A DNA stretch of 64,000 bases from Hydractinia symbiolongicarpus (lineage: Eukaryota > Cnidaria > Hydrozoa > Anthoathecata > Hydractiniidae): NCBI RefSeq assembly GCF_029227915.1, contig NC_079879.1:10974001-11038000 (forward strand), read 5' to 3'. The translations under genes and the position numbers were made by a program. Numbering within the stretch: position 1 is the first letter of the stretch; each line of letters begins with the position of its first letter. Below are positions 1-10,143 of the stretch, piece by piece. A model generated the notes under the pieces. That model was not told the DNA's origin. It was given only the letters and a program-made list of their open reading frames with translations, and searched no databases.

Positions 1-59
1 AACATAAATCAATATGGAGGCTAAATGTACACACCTTTTAAGTGACACACCTTTCTTTT

Positions 60-948
60 ATGGAGGCTAAATGTACACACCTTTACTGTAAACACCTTTT
101 ATCCCTGGACAGTTTCAGGATCAAGCGTAACGGTCAACTGACGAGGGAATGCATAAAATGCCTCAATAAAAAGAAGGCGTCACGTGAACGTACAAATTGT
201 CCCCATCAAGGGCAAAAATGTGAGTGTTCAAAATGTGGAAGCTTTTTATTCCCGAACAGTTTCAGGATCAAGCGTAACGTTCAGCTGACGAGGGCATACA
301 TATAATGCCTCGATGCTGAAAGGCCCAGTGGGAACGTACAAAGTGCCTTCATGGTAGACGGGAATCCGTCTGTAAAGAATGGGGAGGAAGCCAAATTTGC
401 GAACATGGTAGGCGGAGGGCTGAATGTAAAGAGTGCAAAGTTAGCTAGATTTGACTCCATCAAAGGGTGAGATCCCAATGTAAGGAAGGCAGGGGAAGCC
501 GAATTTGCCATCATCAAAAGCGTAGATCCGCCTGCAAAGAGTGTAAAGGCAGTCAGATTTGTAAACATGAAAGGGTGAAATCTCGCTGTAAGGACTGCGG
601 GGGTAGAAGCTTATGCCACCACGAAAAAAGGGGAGCAATATGCCCCGTATGTAAACCTGATGACAAATCGCCTACATTGTACGATGTAGAACCCACAAGG
701 CTCTAAAAGGAAACAAGGAGCTTCCAGGAATATCTCGGTTGCAACATGGCTACGCTGCAGGCCTATACTAAAGCCCAGTTTTCCGATGGGATAACATGGG
801 ATAATTATGGGGAGTAGCATATAGATCACAAGGTGCCGATTAAATATAGGGAAAATGGTGATGCCCCGCCGCCTGATGAGGTTGGTGGGAGATTGCACTA
901 CACCAACAAAAAAAATATGGTCAAGGGTAACCGATATGTGTCAGAATA
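60..948 (+). pseudogene. HNH endonuclease with cysteine-rich zinc repeats, copy 1 (broken)
   Basis: The N-terminus (ATG at 60) is a small C-x2-C style zinc module followed by tandem units of about 17 residues of the form CKxCxGSQICxHxxxR (about 467-650). Near the C-terminus the line GITWDNYGE, then HIDHK, is the His-Asp-His core of an HNH nuclease. The frame is broken several times, with stops after 303, at 704-706 and at 817-819, where the Trp codon before HIDHK has become TAG. The part around 116-185 is partly duplicated at 256-320, and the first 40 bases are also tandemly duplicated (about 12-47 against 59-94). The same gene occurs inverted at 2447-3132. Such zinc-repeat HNH proteins occur in Polintons and large DNA viruses as mobile nucleases. 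The function here is inferred. Confidence 0.75.
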
Positions 949-949
949 A

Positions 950-1351
950 ATGGTTACTCCTATGATCATGGCGGGGGGGGGGGCGCTAATCAACGCCCTG
1001 GCATTCTCCGGAACGAACTATCTATTTAGCAAACTTTCGGGAAACGGGGAAGTGGAACGCAAATGGCACGACCAAGCAATTGAAAAGTTAAATGCGGCTC
1101 AGGCCCAGTGGATAAGGGATAGACAAAAAAAAACTCGATTCGTTCAACGAAGAACGGGAGAAACAGATAAAAGCTGGCAGAGTCTTCGTGAATTGGACAA
1201 CGATATGTATCAATTCTATATTGCTTTGGACAGAAAAACCCCTCAGTTGAAGGACTTCTACACCCCTTCAAAATCCCATGCCGATGGTGAGTTAACGTTC
1301 GTCCTTGGCTCCTTTTCCCTACTAGGCTTTGTAGTCTATAAATATTTATAA
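950..1351 (+). CDS. Small Polinton protein with C-terminal membrane helix
   Basis: An uninterrupted 133-residue ORF starts two bases after the HNH stop codon, so the two genes are tightly spaced. The N-terminus is Gly/Ala-rich and partly hydrophobic, encoded in part by a run of G at about 970-979. The middle is charged and probably helical (residues 30-85). The last 20 residues (VLGSFSLLGFVVYKYL region) form a likely transmembrane segment. Small membrane proteins of this sort are common in Polintons and may be minor virion or membrane-active proteins, but I cannot name a family. The G tract is prone to slippage, so the frame near the start is the weakest point. Confidence 0.55.
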   Translation: MVTPMIMAGGGALINALAFSGTNYLFSKLSGNGEVERKWHDQAIEKLNAAQAQWIRDRQKKTRFVQRRTGETDKSWQSLRELDNDMYQFYIALDRKTPQLKDFYTPSKSHADGELTFVLGSFSLLGFVVYKYL

Positions 1352-1383
1352 CAACATGCGTTTTCTGACATGTATAATAAAGA

Positions 1384-2370
1384 CATGTCAAAAACATCAC
1401 ACATTATTACAGAGAAAGAAGCTGAAAAGATTGGCAATATCTAATATACCCCAGAATATCTCTGATCCGGCTGCAAAGCCGTTAGATTACTTGTGAAGAA
1501 GAGGGGTCTCTCAAAAAAGCTGGTAACTCATTGGTTATCCAGGCAACTCTTATAGCTACGGCATATTCGGGGTTCAAAACGTATTGACTACTTCCATTTC
1601 ACAATTACAAGACCGAATCAGATCATCAATTCGATCTACTGTACATGCCACATGACAAGGTGTATGGTAATACGTACAAGTATATTCTTATAGGCATTGA
1701 CGTTGCCTCAAGATACAAAGTAGCAAGACCTCTAGGCACTGAAAAGGCCAGCAAAGTCGACGATATGTTGAATGACATCTACAAGGCAGGACCCCTTCAT
1801 TACCCCCAAAACCTTCCAGTGTGATAACGGTTCTGAATTCAAATCGGACGTAACCAAGCTCTTGGAAGGTAAAGGTGTAGAAATTAGGCGGGCTACTACA
1901 AAATACCATCATACGTTTACGGCTTTCGTGGAATCTTACAACAGGGTTCGTGCGGAGAGACTCTTAAAGTCTCAAGATGCGGAGGAGTTGGTATCAAACA
2001 AGATTAGTAGCACATGGGTCAAACATTTGTACACTATAGTGAAGGGTCTAAACAATACCAAGACTGCTATGATAAACATGAAGCCTAACAAGGCTATCAA
2101 GCTTGATGATGTCCCTCTTGCAAAAAGTCAGCAATATCCTGAAGAGAAGCCCTTGCCCGGGGATGGGCTGGACTGGAGCATGGGGATTCTGAAAGACGTG
2201 CTACGGATGCTTTCTGGAGCAAACATACTTAAAGGTTGGACTGCATGGTAGAAGGTAGCCGTACTATGTACTACCTGAAGGATGGTCCGGAAAAGAGTTT
2301 TGTATCAGGGGAACTCATGCTGATCCCAGAGGATGTCGAAGTGCCTCCAGAACATGTTAAAGAGTGGTAA
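1384..2370 (+). pseudogene. Polinton retroviral-type (rve) integrase, frameshifted
   Basis: This is the DDE integrase that inserts the element into target DNA. The first catalytic Asp lies in QFDLLYMP (about 1630), the second in CDNGSEFK (about 1820-1845) and the Glu in FVESYNR (about 1925-1940). The C-terminal chromodomain-like tail reads YYLKDGPEKSFV, then ELMLIPEDVEVPPE, and ends at TAA 2368-2370. It is broken by early stops (for example TAA at about 1441), a frameshift near 1790 between the first and second catalytic blocks, and another near 2250 before the tail. All three catalytic residues can still be seen, but only across frames. The largest intact piece is 1772-2251. Confidence 0.85.
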
Positions 2371-2446
2371 ACACCCTGAATTTTACATATAATTTTTACT
2401 ACTTGCAGGAGGGTAGTGAAAATTGTTTTGGTCGGATGCGGGCTAC

Positions 2447-3132
2447 CTATTCTGTAAAATATCGATTGCCTTTTGATATATTCTCGCTCGCCCACATAGG
2501 CTGGGTGTTGGTGTAATGCAGCCTTTTCGCTTTCTCATCAAGTGATGGAGCATCGCCATTTTCTTTATATTTAACCAGGATTTTATGATCAATGTGCCAA
2601 TCCCCATGGTTGTAGTAGGTCATTCCTTCGGAAAACAGGGCCTCAATATGGTCCCGCAGTGTAGCGATATCGCACCCAATATACTCCTGGAAACCGAGTT
2701 CCTTATTTTCCTTCAGCGCGTAGCGGGTTTGGTTGCTTACTGTGCCAGCCAGATGCCCAGAGGGGTCGCAAATGTCACAATATTGTCTTCGCTTTTCATG
2801 GATGGATGTGGATCTCCGCCTTTGATGGGGGCAAATTTGACTTCCACCACACTCCTTACATGTTGATCTTTTCCTTTGATGGAGGCATATTTCACTTCCC
2901 CCGCACTCCTTACAGGTGGATCTCACCCTTTGATGGGGGCATATTTGACTTCCCCACACTCTTTACACTTGGATCTCATCTTTTGATGGGAGCACCTATT
3001 GCGTTCCTTTGACGCCTTGGCCACATTCAGGCATCTGGTGCATGTTTTTGTCTTTTGACCCTTACGCTTGATCCTAAAATTGTCCAAAGATAAAAAGTGC
3101 TTACATTTTGAGCATTTCCTGTTATCCTCCAT
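2447..3132 (-). pseudogene. HNH endonuclease with cysteine-rich zinc repeats, copy 2
   Basis: This is the second copy of the zinc-repeat HNH gene and the better preserved one. The N-terminal zinc module (CSKCKHFLSLDNF, CTRCLN) lies at 2923-3132. It is followed by four repeats of the form RSTCKECGGSQICPHQ, one with its Cys part lost, and a C-terminal HNH core, WHIDHKILVKY, near 2570-2600. A frameshift around 2930-2959 separates the first module from the rest, otherwise the frame is open. It runs toward the integrase, so the two HNH copies flank the integrase in inverted orientation. Known relatives in Polintons and large DNA viruses suggest a selfish or replication-linked nuclease. DNA cleavage is inferred from the HNH residues only. 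Confidence 0.75.
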
Positions 3133-3188
3133 ATTAACTCGTTTTTGTCCTTATGGACAAGCACGAGTTGTGCTGACTCCAAAATTTT

Positions 3189-3740
3189 TCAAGTTCCGGT
3201 GTGCTCAAGCCTTACGAATAGGCATGCGTGCCTGCATTTTTTCAATTCGGCCTTATTGGCTTCCTCGTCTATCATTTTCATATCTGATCGCTCATGGGAA
3301 AACCAGAGGAAGAGCTGTTTCTCTTGCCTCCGAAGGTTCTTTGGGTGGGCCGTATAGCTCTGTGTGAGTAGCCACAGGCTGTGTTTACGATGCCTACAAC
3401 CGATAGCCAAATCAAGCAAGGGCTGCTTTTTTTGTCTAGGCTCTCGTCGGCTATTACGTCGTCCACAATGAAAAGACTCTCCTCGACCGCCAACAATAAC
3501 GACAGTTTTGAAATCCATTCAAACAGTTGGTCCTTCTATAAGGTACAGATAGTTATCCCTCCATAATGAGGCCCTTTCGAGGTAGGTACTGTTCCACCGC
3601 ATAGTTGAACACAAATAACAATATTGTGGAAGTGCTTCTTATACTCATATTAGAGGAGGTTCAGTACACGTTGTGTTTTCCCACAGCTTGTAGGCCCTGT
3701 GAAAATTGCTGTTTGGGGGGTCCCTCACAATGTCCAACAT
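3189..3740 (-). pseudogene. Polinton packaging-type ATPase (HerA/FtsK-like), frameshifted
   Basis: The Walker A motif GPTSCGKT is readable near 3690-3710. The Walker B line SLFIVDDVIADESLDKK lies at about 3430-3480, followed by QPLLDLAI and HSLWLLTQSYTA in another frame. These are the signatures of the Polinton ATPase thought to pump DNA into virions. At least three frame changes separate these motifs, so no active enzyme can be made. The start at ATG 3740 (MLDIVRDPP) is chosen because it precedes the P-loop by a normal distance. The gene lies between the minus-strand HNH copy and small ORFs of unknown role. Confidence 0.8.
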
Positions 3741-3874
3741 TTTATTCAATAATTCGACCACTTCCTATCGTGAATTTTAAGGTATATAGCAGCACATGCC
3801 GAACATATTAATACACCTCCATAATTGTTTACCAAAGACCCCCGAGAGGTAGGGCAAAGCTTGGTATTTTGAGT

Positions 3875-4066
3875 TTATGTTAATTTGCCTTGAAGACACC
3901 GCAGTGCATTGCAATACCTTTTAGCAAGTAGTTCCTTCTCAGGGCTATCCTCGATGAGTTCGATATATCGGGATATAATGTTGTATGTGAGTAGGTCATA
4001 CAGGATGAGGTAGTTTTCATCCTGCTGAACACCTCTAATTTCCCGATCAATAGCAAGGGGTTCCAA
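3875..4066 (-). CDS. Small Polinton ORF, unknown
   Basis: An open frame of 63 residues, acidic and helical in character (MEPLAIDREIRGVQQDENY at the start, RCLQGKLT at the end). It sits between the ATPase pseudogene and another small ORF on the same strand, which is the only support that it is or was a gene. I do not recognise a family, and no zinc ligands or membrane segment are visible. A second, overlapping frame is probably a shadow. Confidence 0.3.
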   Translation of the reverse strand: MEPLAIDREIRGVQQDENYLILYDLLTYNIISRYIELIEDSPEKELLAKRYCNALRCLQGKLT

Positions 4067-4082
4067 CTCATCTTGGTTTTAG

Positions 4083-4331
4083 TCAGATCTCCCACGAGTA
4101 ACCCTCGGAAAGCTGAGCCTGAATATGGTCATGTAGCATAATTACTAACTCGTATAGTGGTTGCATGTAAATGCGACGTTTGGCGTGGCCTTTTGAAATC
4201 CTACCGAGATCAAGGCAAGGAATGCATGTTTTTGTCAGGTGACCTTTGCCCTTCGACTTGAACTCTTGGAGATATGAAATGTTTACCATGTGGTCTATTT
4301 GGGCTTTGGCACTATACTTGCTGGTAGCCAT
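4083..4331 (-). CDS. Short ORF with remnants of the zinc/HNH gene
   Basis: An 82-residue frame. The stretch FKSKGKGHLTKTCIPCLDLG resembles the N-terminal zinc module of the HNH genes in this element, and LHDHIQAQLSEGYSWE resembles their segment just before the HNH core. It lacks the repeated cysteine units and the HNH core itself. It may be a third, internally deleted copy or a diverged small relative. It overlaps the start of the neighbouring upstream ORF by 37 bases. Confidence 0.35.
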   Translation of the reverse strand: MATSKYSAKAQIDHMVNISYLQEFKSKGKGHLTKTCIPCLDLGRISKGHAKRRIYMQPLYELVIMLHDHIQAQLSEGYSWEI

Positions 4332-4504
4332 CCCTTGGATACGGCCATTTCACGACTTGCTCTTCCTGCTGAAAAATAAGCAACCATCTTAATGACGTCG
4401 CTGGTGTCAATTTTTGTGGATGGCCTTGTTATATCAAAAAATTTCTTACCCGCCATAGCATAGGCAAAGGTGAAACCAAGGTCTACCACTGTCTCGTAAA
4501 GCAT
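4295..4504 (-). CDS. Small Polinton ORF, possible membrane-associated protein
   Basis: A 69-residue frame with a moderately hydrophobic N-terminal stretch (VVDLGFTFAYAMAGKKFF) and a C-terminus ending SKGWLPASIVPKPK. The frame is open and fits between same-strand genes, with a short overlap to the next. I cannot assign a function. The position among structural-region small ORFs suggests a minor component. Confidence 0.35.
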   Translation of the reverse strand: MLYETVVDLGFTFAYAMAGKKFFDITRPSTKIDTSDVIKMVAYFSAGRASREMAVSKGWLPASIVPKPK

Positions 4505-4573
4505 ATCTATTATCTCTTTTTCTTTTGGGGTAACGTTACTTGCTATTTATTAGGTATCATTTTTTGAGAAAAT

Positions 4574-4675
4574 TCATTGCATGCTGGGGATAGACTGAGT
4601 TTTGCCATGTTTGCCTTGTTGAGGCTCCGGATTAGCCGCTGGCTTGTTGGATTCATTTTTACCTCTGCCAAACAT
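4574..4675 (-). CDS. Tiny ORF directly after a membrane-protein gene
   Basis: A 33-codon frame, MFGRGKNESNKP to QSIPSMQ. Its ATG directly abuts the TAA of the upstream frame (TAA at 4676-4678, ATG at 4673-4675). It is polar and Pro/Gln/Lys-rich with no recognised domain. The stop-start contact is the only sign that it may be translated, so confidence is low. Confidence 0.25.
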   Translation of the reverse strand: MFGRGKNESNKPAANPEPQQGKHGKTQSIPSMQ

Positions 4676-4938
4676 TTACCAAACCACAACACCTATAGCG
4701 AGAACTGATATCATTCCGCCCCCATAGATGTAGGCACTGTCCATTGACCGTATAGTACTGGACCAAGAAGAGGCTTTGACTGTAGGCTTTGCAGTAGCCT
4801 CTTCTTGCTTCATTTCTTCATTTCTTCCTTTCTCTTCTTCATAAGTGCCGCCAACTTATGCCCTTGTGCAACCCTTCCGGAATGCTTTGGTGGCTTTGTA
4901 ATGACTTTCTCTTCTTCTTTCTGTTCCTCTTCACCCAT
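4676..4938 (-). pseudogene. Small Polinton membrane protein, one frameshift
   Basis: It begins MGEEEQKEEEK, continues with a basic segment (GRVAQGHKLAALMKKRKEEM) and, after a frameshift near 4810, ends in a hydrophobic helix (GGGMISVLAIGVVVW) with stop TAA at 4676-4678. The layout of charged N-terminus, Lys-rich middle and C-terminal helix recurs among small Polinton proteins. The frame break makes it non-functional. It starts just before the end of the upstream 198-residue ORF. Confidence 0.45.
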
Positions 4939-4942
4939 TTTA

Positions 4943-5539
4943 TTATAGTGTGGTCTCCTCCACCGTATCCGCCTCATTCACCTCCTTCTTTGCGCTCTCT
5001 TTCTTTTTTCCCATATGTCGAGTTGTATGGCTTGTCACAAGCAGTGCAGCTAAACACCTCCCAATGCTACAGTATATGAGTATTCCCAAATCTGTCATAC
5101 TGTCTCGGATTATAGGATCATCTTTGATATCCCGGCGTAGCTCCTCTACACTGTCAATATCTATAAAGTTCGATACCATGCTAGCATAGAGACTTATAAC
5201 ATGAGTAGACAGTGCTTTTGCAGTCTTCTCACCCTTCTCTCGAAGTTCCCGTTTTACATACTCAGTATGTACCTTGCCGATAGTTTCCTCTGGAGCCTTG
5301 TCGACAAAGCCCTCCGTGCATTTCTTTGGCAAAAGATGACCTATGCCTTTGCGTAGGGCTTTCTTTAAAATTTGGCGTTTATCTATGGGTTTCTCTATCT
5401 GCTCATAGGCTTCTGCAGAGGCATTGTCAAAGACTTGTGCAATATCAGACATTCCTTTTATTATACGTCTATATCGGAGGAAGCAAAACGCGATCATGGC
5501 ATATGGCAGGACTATAGCGATATACAAGCATGCCTCCAT
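4943..5539 (-). CDS. 198-residue Polinton membrane protein, intact
   Basis: This is one of the few undamaged long frames in the element. The N-terminus has a transmembrane segment (residues 4-22, LYIAIVLPYAMIAFCF). The middle is charged and helical (MSDIAQVFDNASAEAYEQIE, then a Lys-rich block). A second hydrophobic stretch lies near residues 150-168 (DLGILIYCSIGRCLAALLV), with an acidic tail. Its start overlaps the 3' end of the polymerase frame by about 28 bases, a compact virus-like arrangement. I do not recognise the family. A minor virion or membrane-active protein is a guess from position and topology. Confidence 0.5.
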   Translation of the reverse strand: MEACLYIAIVLPYAMIAFCFLRYRRIIKGMSDIAQVFDNASAEAYEQIEKPIDKRQILKKALRKGIGHLLPKKCTEGFVDKAPEETIGKVHTEYVKRELREKGEKTAKALSTHVISLYASMVSNFIDIDSVEELRRDIKDDPIIRDSMTDLGILIYCSIGRCLAALLVTSHTTRHMGKKKESAKKEVNEADTVEETTL

Positions 5540-8500
5540 TTTAATCCCCTGTATACGCTAGGCAGTAATGGCCTCTTGCAAGCGTCTTGAACTGGTATGA
5601 TACGTTTGTCATCCGCCCTATTGAGTGCCAACTTGTTCACCTCTTCGGTATATACCTTATGACCCTTGTTTTGAATAAGTACCTGGCTTTTGTGGATGTC
5701 AATGCCCTCTTCCAGGCATCGCTGATAGTCATCGAAAGTGATGGATATTTCAGTGACGCACCTCTTTACGCCTATGGCTTTGCGATGTAAGGCTCTTGTA
5801 AGCATAGAGTTTGGCCCTGAGGGTGATGAACTCGGTCATTGTTTTACCACCCAGTTTGTCTTTCATGAGACCTACCACCTTCTTGTTTTTCCCTATAGGA
5901 AGGGGCCCTTCATCATCAGGATTATAGGCACTTGTGTCAAAGCGTGCCTCAACATCCTCCTTGATATCCTTGTAAAAGTCTTCTGTTCGTATATGATACA
6001 TAAAAGAGTCCGTGTCCATGTAGCAGAGCTGCAACTTGCTACCGTACTTAGACTGCATGAAATCATAGTGAAACTCGTACATGGCCAGCTTCGATATATA
6101 TTTAGGATGGCCTGGCCAATGTATGCGGGCTTGTTCATCTTCACCTCGGTCTTGCCCATTTCAACGCCTACCAGGTTTTTTCTGAACTTACTACCACCCT
6201 TGAAATTTGGTTTCATCACAAGGTTCGTGTACTTGTCTTCGTTTGTAACCAACTGAATATTGCGGTGATTTCTAATATTCTCCATGGTCTTGCCAAATAT
6301 GCTTAAATTTATAAGCTTGTAGAAGTCCTTTTCGAACTCGTTTTTGGCAGTCGTTCTCAGCCTCGTGTTGTGATCGATATAGCCTGCCAGCCATGCCTTC
6401 TGGTTAAATTGGATGACTCTGCGCACCTTCTTGAGCTCAAGCCCATGCCTTAAAGCCTATGGAAGTGCCCTGATATCCACCACATATCTACGTTTATGCT
6501 CCAAATTCGGTACTATTTTTTCGACCCTGTAGACGGTCCTGCGTTCGGGAAGGAGCAGCAACTCGTTATGCCTGTCATGTAGTCTCTCTGTACTCATGTA
6601 CTCATGCCTATTGTCCTCAACAAGCTTCTCAATCCGCTTTTCGGTAAAGGCCTAGACATTCCGCACCATTTAAAGCCGTCCGTGAGCAGGTCCTGACGCA
6701 TCGCTCAGCCGTGTAGGTTGTTGGCATTAAGGTATTTGAGGTAGGATGATTCAACCTCTGAAATGTTCTGCTCTCTCATGTACTTATTATTAGCCTTGGC
6801 ATACCGGTGTACAGCCTGGGTTATGCCTCCTCTTATACCCTTCTCGAACAATAGGAGCATATCAGGGTCCGTGAGGAGTTCTAACTTAATCCCCGTATAT
6901 TTCAGGGCTGTTTTCCAAGCCAGGCCGAGTGCGGAAAAGAAAAGGGCGGGATCAGGCTTTTAGTTGTCCAGCCAGACGCCTCGAAATGTCTCCAAGACGT
7001 CAGCTAATAGCAGGACATCTATGGTCAAGTATATATCATGGTAATCACCTATGATGACGTCATCAACCTCTGGGGTAATGAAATTCCATACCTCTTTCGC
7101 ATATGCATAGTCCCTGTCACTGATACCCTTCATATTAAGCTTACTGTAGAAGGCCTGCTTTGAAAGTAATTCCACTTCCTCAAATCTATACCATCCATCA
7201 TAGGGGTGCACACCTTTTCGAAGCATCAGCCTGAAGGTATCATCCTCGTCTATAAATTTGGCCATGACGGTACATTTGCCTTTACCTTATCCCGGTTAAG
7301 TTGCTTGGTGGTACTCGAATCGCAATTTTTACAATAGAATATTACCATGTACTCAACGTCTATGCTCTGGAATTCTAGGCAGGTATCTGCACACTGGTGA
7401 CATTTCATACCTGCAGCGTTTGTACCAATGAGGTTGCTTGCCAACTTACCCAGACTTGAGGCCACGAATCGACAACTATCGATGAACCTGATCTCTATGG
7501 TCTTAAAAGTCTCGCCATCACCATATCCCATACCTCCAAGTACTACCCTAATTTCAACGTTGAAACTAATATATTTTTTAACATTTTCCGCTATACACCC
7601 AATGTCCTAAGTATCATATTTTTCACCCAATTCCCGTATAAAGAGATGGGCATCATACCCCGAAAAGTTATGGAAGATGACAGGGATGTGACTTGGTATC
7701 TTGTATTTTAGATTACAGCTCTTATGCGCCGCACCCCTGTATAATCGGTATAGTGACAATAGTCCCGAACTTTACGGTTATTTTCCCAATCGTCAAAGGG
7801 TTTTAGGCAGATATGGCATGCCTCGATGCCTCGTCATGCTCTTTTTTTAGGACCTCTGTTAGACGCAGCATGGGTTTCTGCGGGTATGTATTGTATAGAC
7901 GTTTCAACTCATCCTTCAAATGGTTGATGACACATTTTTCATCCCTGTATACCGTCAGAGGATTCGGTACATGCCCATAGGCAAAGGTACTATAGGTGCA
8001 CCATCCAGATGGTACATGCTTGCTAAGCTTTTTCGTCTTAGTATCCCTGGCATCTTCCACTGGGACCAGCAGACTCTCGAAATCTGCATAGATGGCAAAT
8101 GGTAACTTTAGTTGCTGCGGGCCATCCCTGTAGTATAGCCATTTTTCGGCCTCTGTTGGCATCGTAATTTTAACTGCCTCGTGACCGATGCAGCATCTAT
8201 AATTCTTATCCCTCGATTCAATTGTGGGAAATCACTGCAGACAGTTCAGGCAGAAATGCATTAGGTTCCTTCGAGGTCTCCTTGCCCAGGAACCTCGATA
8301 GACCTTTGACAGCCGTATAATGGGTCTTTTATCATCGATGATAATCAGCAGGGTCACCACCTTGGTATGCCCGTTGTGTGTGGATCAGCGCAATATGTTG
8401 CATCACCATCCGAATTATATAGGTCTACGTAGGGTTTCAGCTTGATAATTCTTTGTGGATCTTTTTCAATCTGATGCAGGGATGCTATAATGGCCCACTT

Positions 8501-9184
8501 GAAACACTCCTCATCCCCGTTTTTTGGGTTAATAATTGACTTTTTAGATGCTACCCATTTTGGTAGTTCAATGTACGATGAACCTCTTGTTAGTCTCAAT
8601 TTGTGGAAGTCTACGTCGAGGTGTAGGATTTGAGATATTGTAAAGCCACTCTGGGGAAGTGCTGGATTTTTAACATGTGTTTTAACCTGGGCAAACATCC
8701 TATCCAGGACGTCATCTACGTCGCTACCCTGGAATACTGACCCCAGCATCTCATTCATTAAACCATCATACAATTGGTTGGATGCTGATGTATTTATGGC
8801 ATCAACATCTTTTTTACTAGGCCTCCTAGTAGAAGAGCTAGATTCTACATGACTGAGGCTAGAAGTTTCTGCTGATGAAGACCTGGATCTGTTCCTTTCT
8901 CTAGGGTGATCCTCAGATTTGGAAGCATTTGCTTCATTTTGTTTATCTGCACCATGACTTAGACCAGGAGAATTGTCTCCACTGCGGTCCACATGGAAAT
9001 TATTATCATTGTTTAAAACATCAGTTCAGAGGCTGTTCAATGAAGTGGAAAATTTTTCTCCTAGGGCTGTGACTGCTTTCAGCTGCTGTTTTTGCATGAC
9101 TGGAAGGAGCTTAGTTAAAAAATCCACTACATTTTCTAACACTATGGGTTCACCACCTTCTTTTGGAGCTGAGGTGTCTGCCAT
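5512..9184 (-). pseudogene. polB: Protein-primed family-B DNA polymerase (Polinton), degraded
   Basis: N-terminal part (8354-9184): a Ser-rich region, then YIELPKWVASKKSIINPKN and DEECFKWAIIASLH, the conserved Polinton pPolB lead-in; a TGA interrupts it about 50 codons in. Next come the exonuclease block IYADFESL (about 8082-8100), RFIDSCRF (about 7485), GDYHDIYLTIDVLLLADV (about 7010), the FGKTMEN motif (about 6277-6300), YMDTDSF (about 6005-6022) and the C-terminal block KVYTEEVNKLALNR (about 5610-5660). Polymerase motif A is mutated: at 6726-6728 the expected Asp is Asn, followed by a TGA at 6705-6707. Numerous frameshifts break the rest. The enzyme would copy the element using a terminal protein, but this copy cannot. 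Confidence 0.9.
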
Positions 9185-10143
9185 TTTGATTGCAGCTCAA
9201 GCATTAATTTTAGATCTATAGCTAGAAGTAAATAAATAAAATTATATAAGAGAAGGAATAAATATAATTCTCTACTAATTATGGAAAAATAATAAAATAT
9301 AGCTAGCTTTAGAAAAAGAATAAAACACGGATTAGCATAGCTGAAGTTTTAATATCGCAAACACCAACAAATCGCTCACGTCCGTCACCTTCAATAAGAT
9401 TTGGGAAATGAACTGCTAAAGATTTTTGGGTTATCGAGCTTCGCTCTCATACTCTGCTTGCGCAGAAGATTGGGAAATAAAATTGACGGTAGATTCGTTT
9501 TCTGATTAATAAAATGATAAGTTAACATGCTTCAAATAAACATAAAATAGAAAAACTCTTACTTTTTGCTTTTTTGCTGGGTGTCCTATATCTTCTTGAG
9601 AGGTCACTGAACACTCCACTAAACTCTTTGTGATTTTTTTGTGATTCGCGGCATCAACATTTTTTACAACCTTAATTTAGCTCGATCACTATACTATCTT
9701 GGTCCTATGATTTTATGCTGATCTCAGCAATCACATGAATTTCACGATTCCATATTTTATAATCAACTGGAAGATTAATATATTCTTGACTATAACCTAC
9801 TTTATTGTCGACGCTAGAACATTTGCTTCGTGACTATTAGATTCCTGGGTAACATTCTAAATGCACTGTTGTTAACTCATTTGAAGCCAACTACAAAGCG
9901 CCAATCGACTTGTGTGGCAGGCTACCATGTTAGAGAAAATTTATACGAATCTCTAGCGAGCAATGTAACTTAGACACCATCAGAGGGTAAAAAGAGCCAA
10001 CTGATAAAAATGAACGGAACTAAATTTAAGGTAAGTCAGTGAATGACGGAAATATGTTTTACCCAAACCATAATATGTTTAAAAATATACACAAAAGTTT
10101 AAATAAATATTATATATTACAACAAGTTAAAAAGGTTCTAGCT
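9185..10143. other. Gene-free interval between the Polinton and the adaptor gene
   Basis: This is AT-rich sequence with no convincing ORF or splice model. It presumably holds the right end of the Polinton and the 3' flank of the minus-strand adaptor gene. I looked for a copy of the left-end sequence and for terminal repeats and found none I could defend. A short direct repeat of about 12 bases (AGATTTGGGAAAT, then AGATTGGGAAAT) occurs at about 9400 and 9465. Confidence 0.4.

Larger units (their letters stand above)
1..9184. mobile_element. Decayed Maverick/Polinton DNA transposon
   Basis: The block carries the hallmark Polinton set: an rve-type integrase on the plus strand (1384-2370), a HerA/FtsK-like packaging ATPase (3189-3740, minus) and a protein-primed family-B DNA polymerase (5512-9184, minus), plus small ORFs, several with membrane segments. 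Integrase and polymerase lie toward opposite sides and on opposite strands, as is usual for this group. Most genes carry stops and frameshifts, so the element cannot move by itself. I could not see a major or minor capsid gene or a cysteine protease. They may be lost, or may lie before base 1. The left end lies outside the window or is unmarked. No terminal inverted repeat was identified after 9184, so the right border is only the start of the polymerase gene. Confidence 0.9.
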
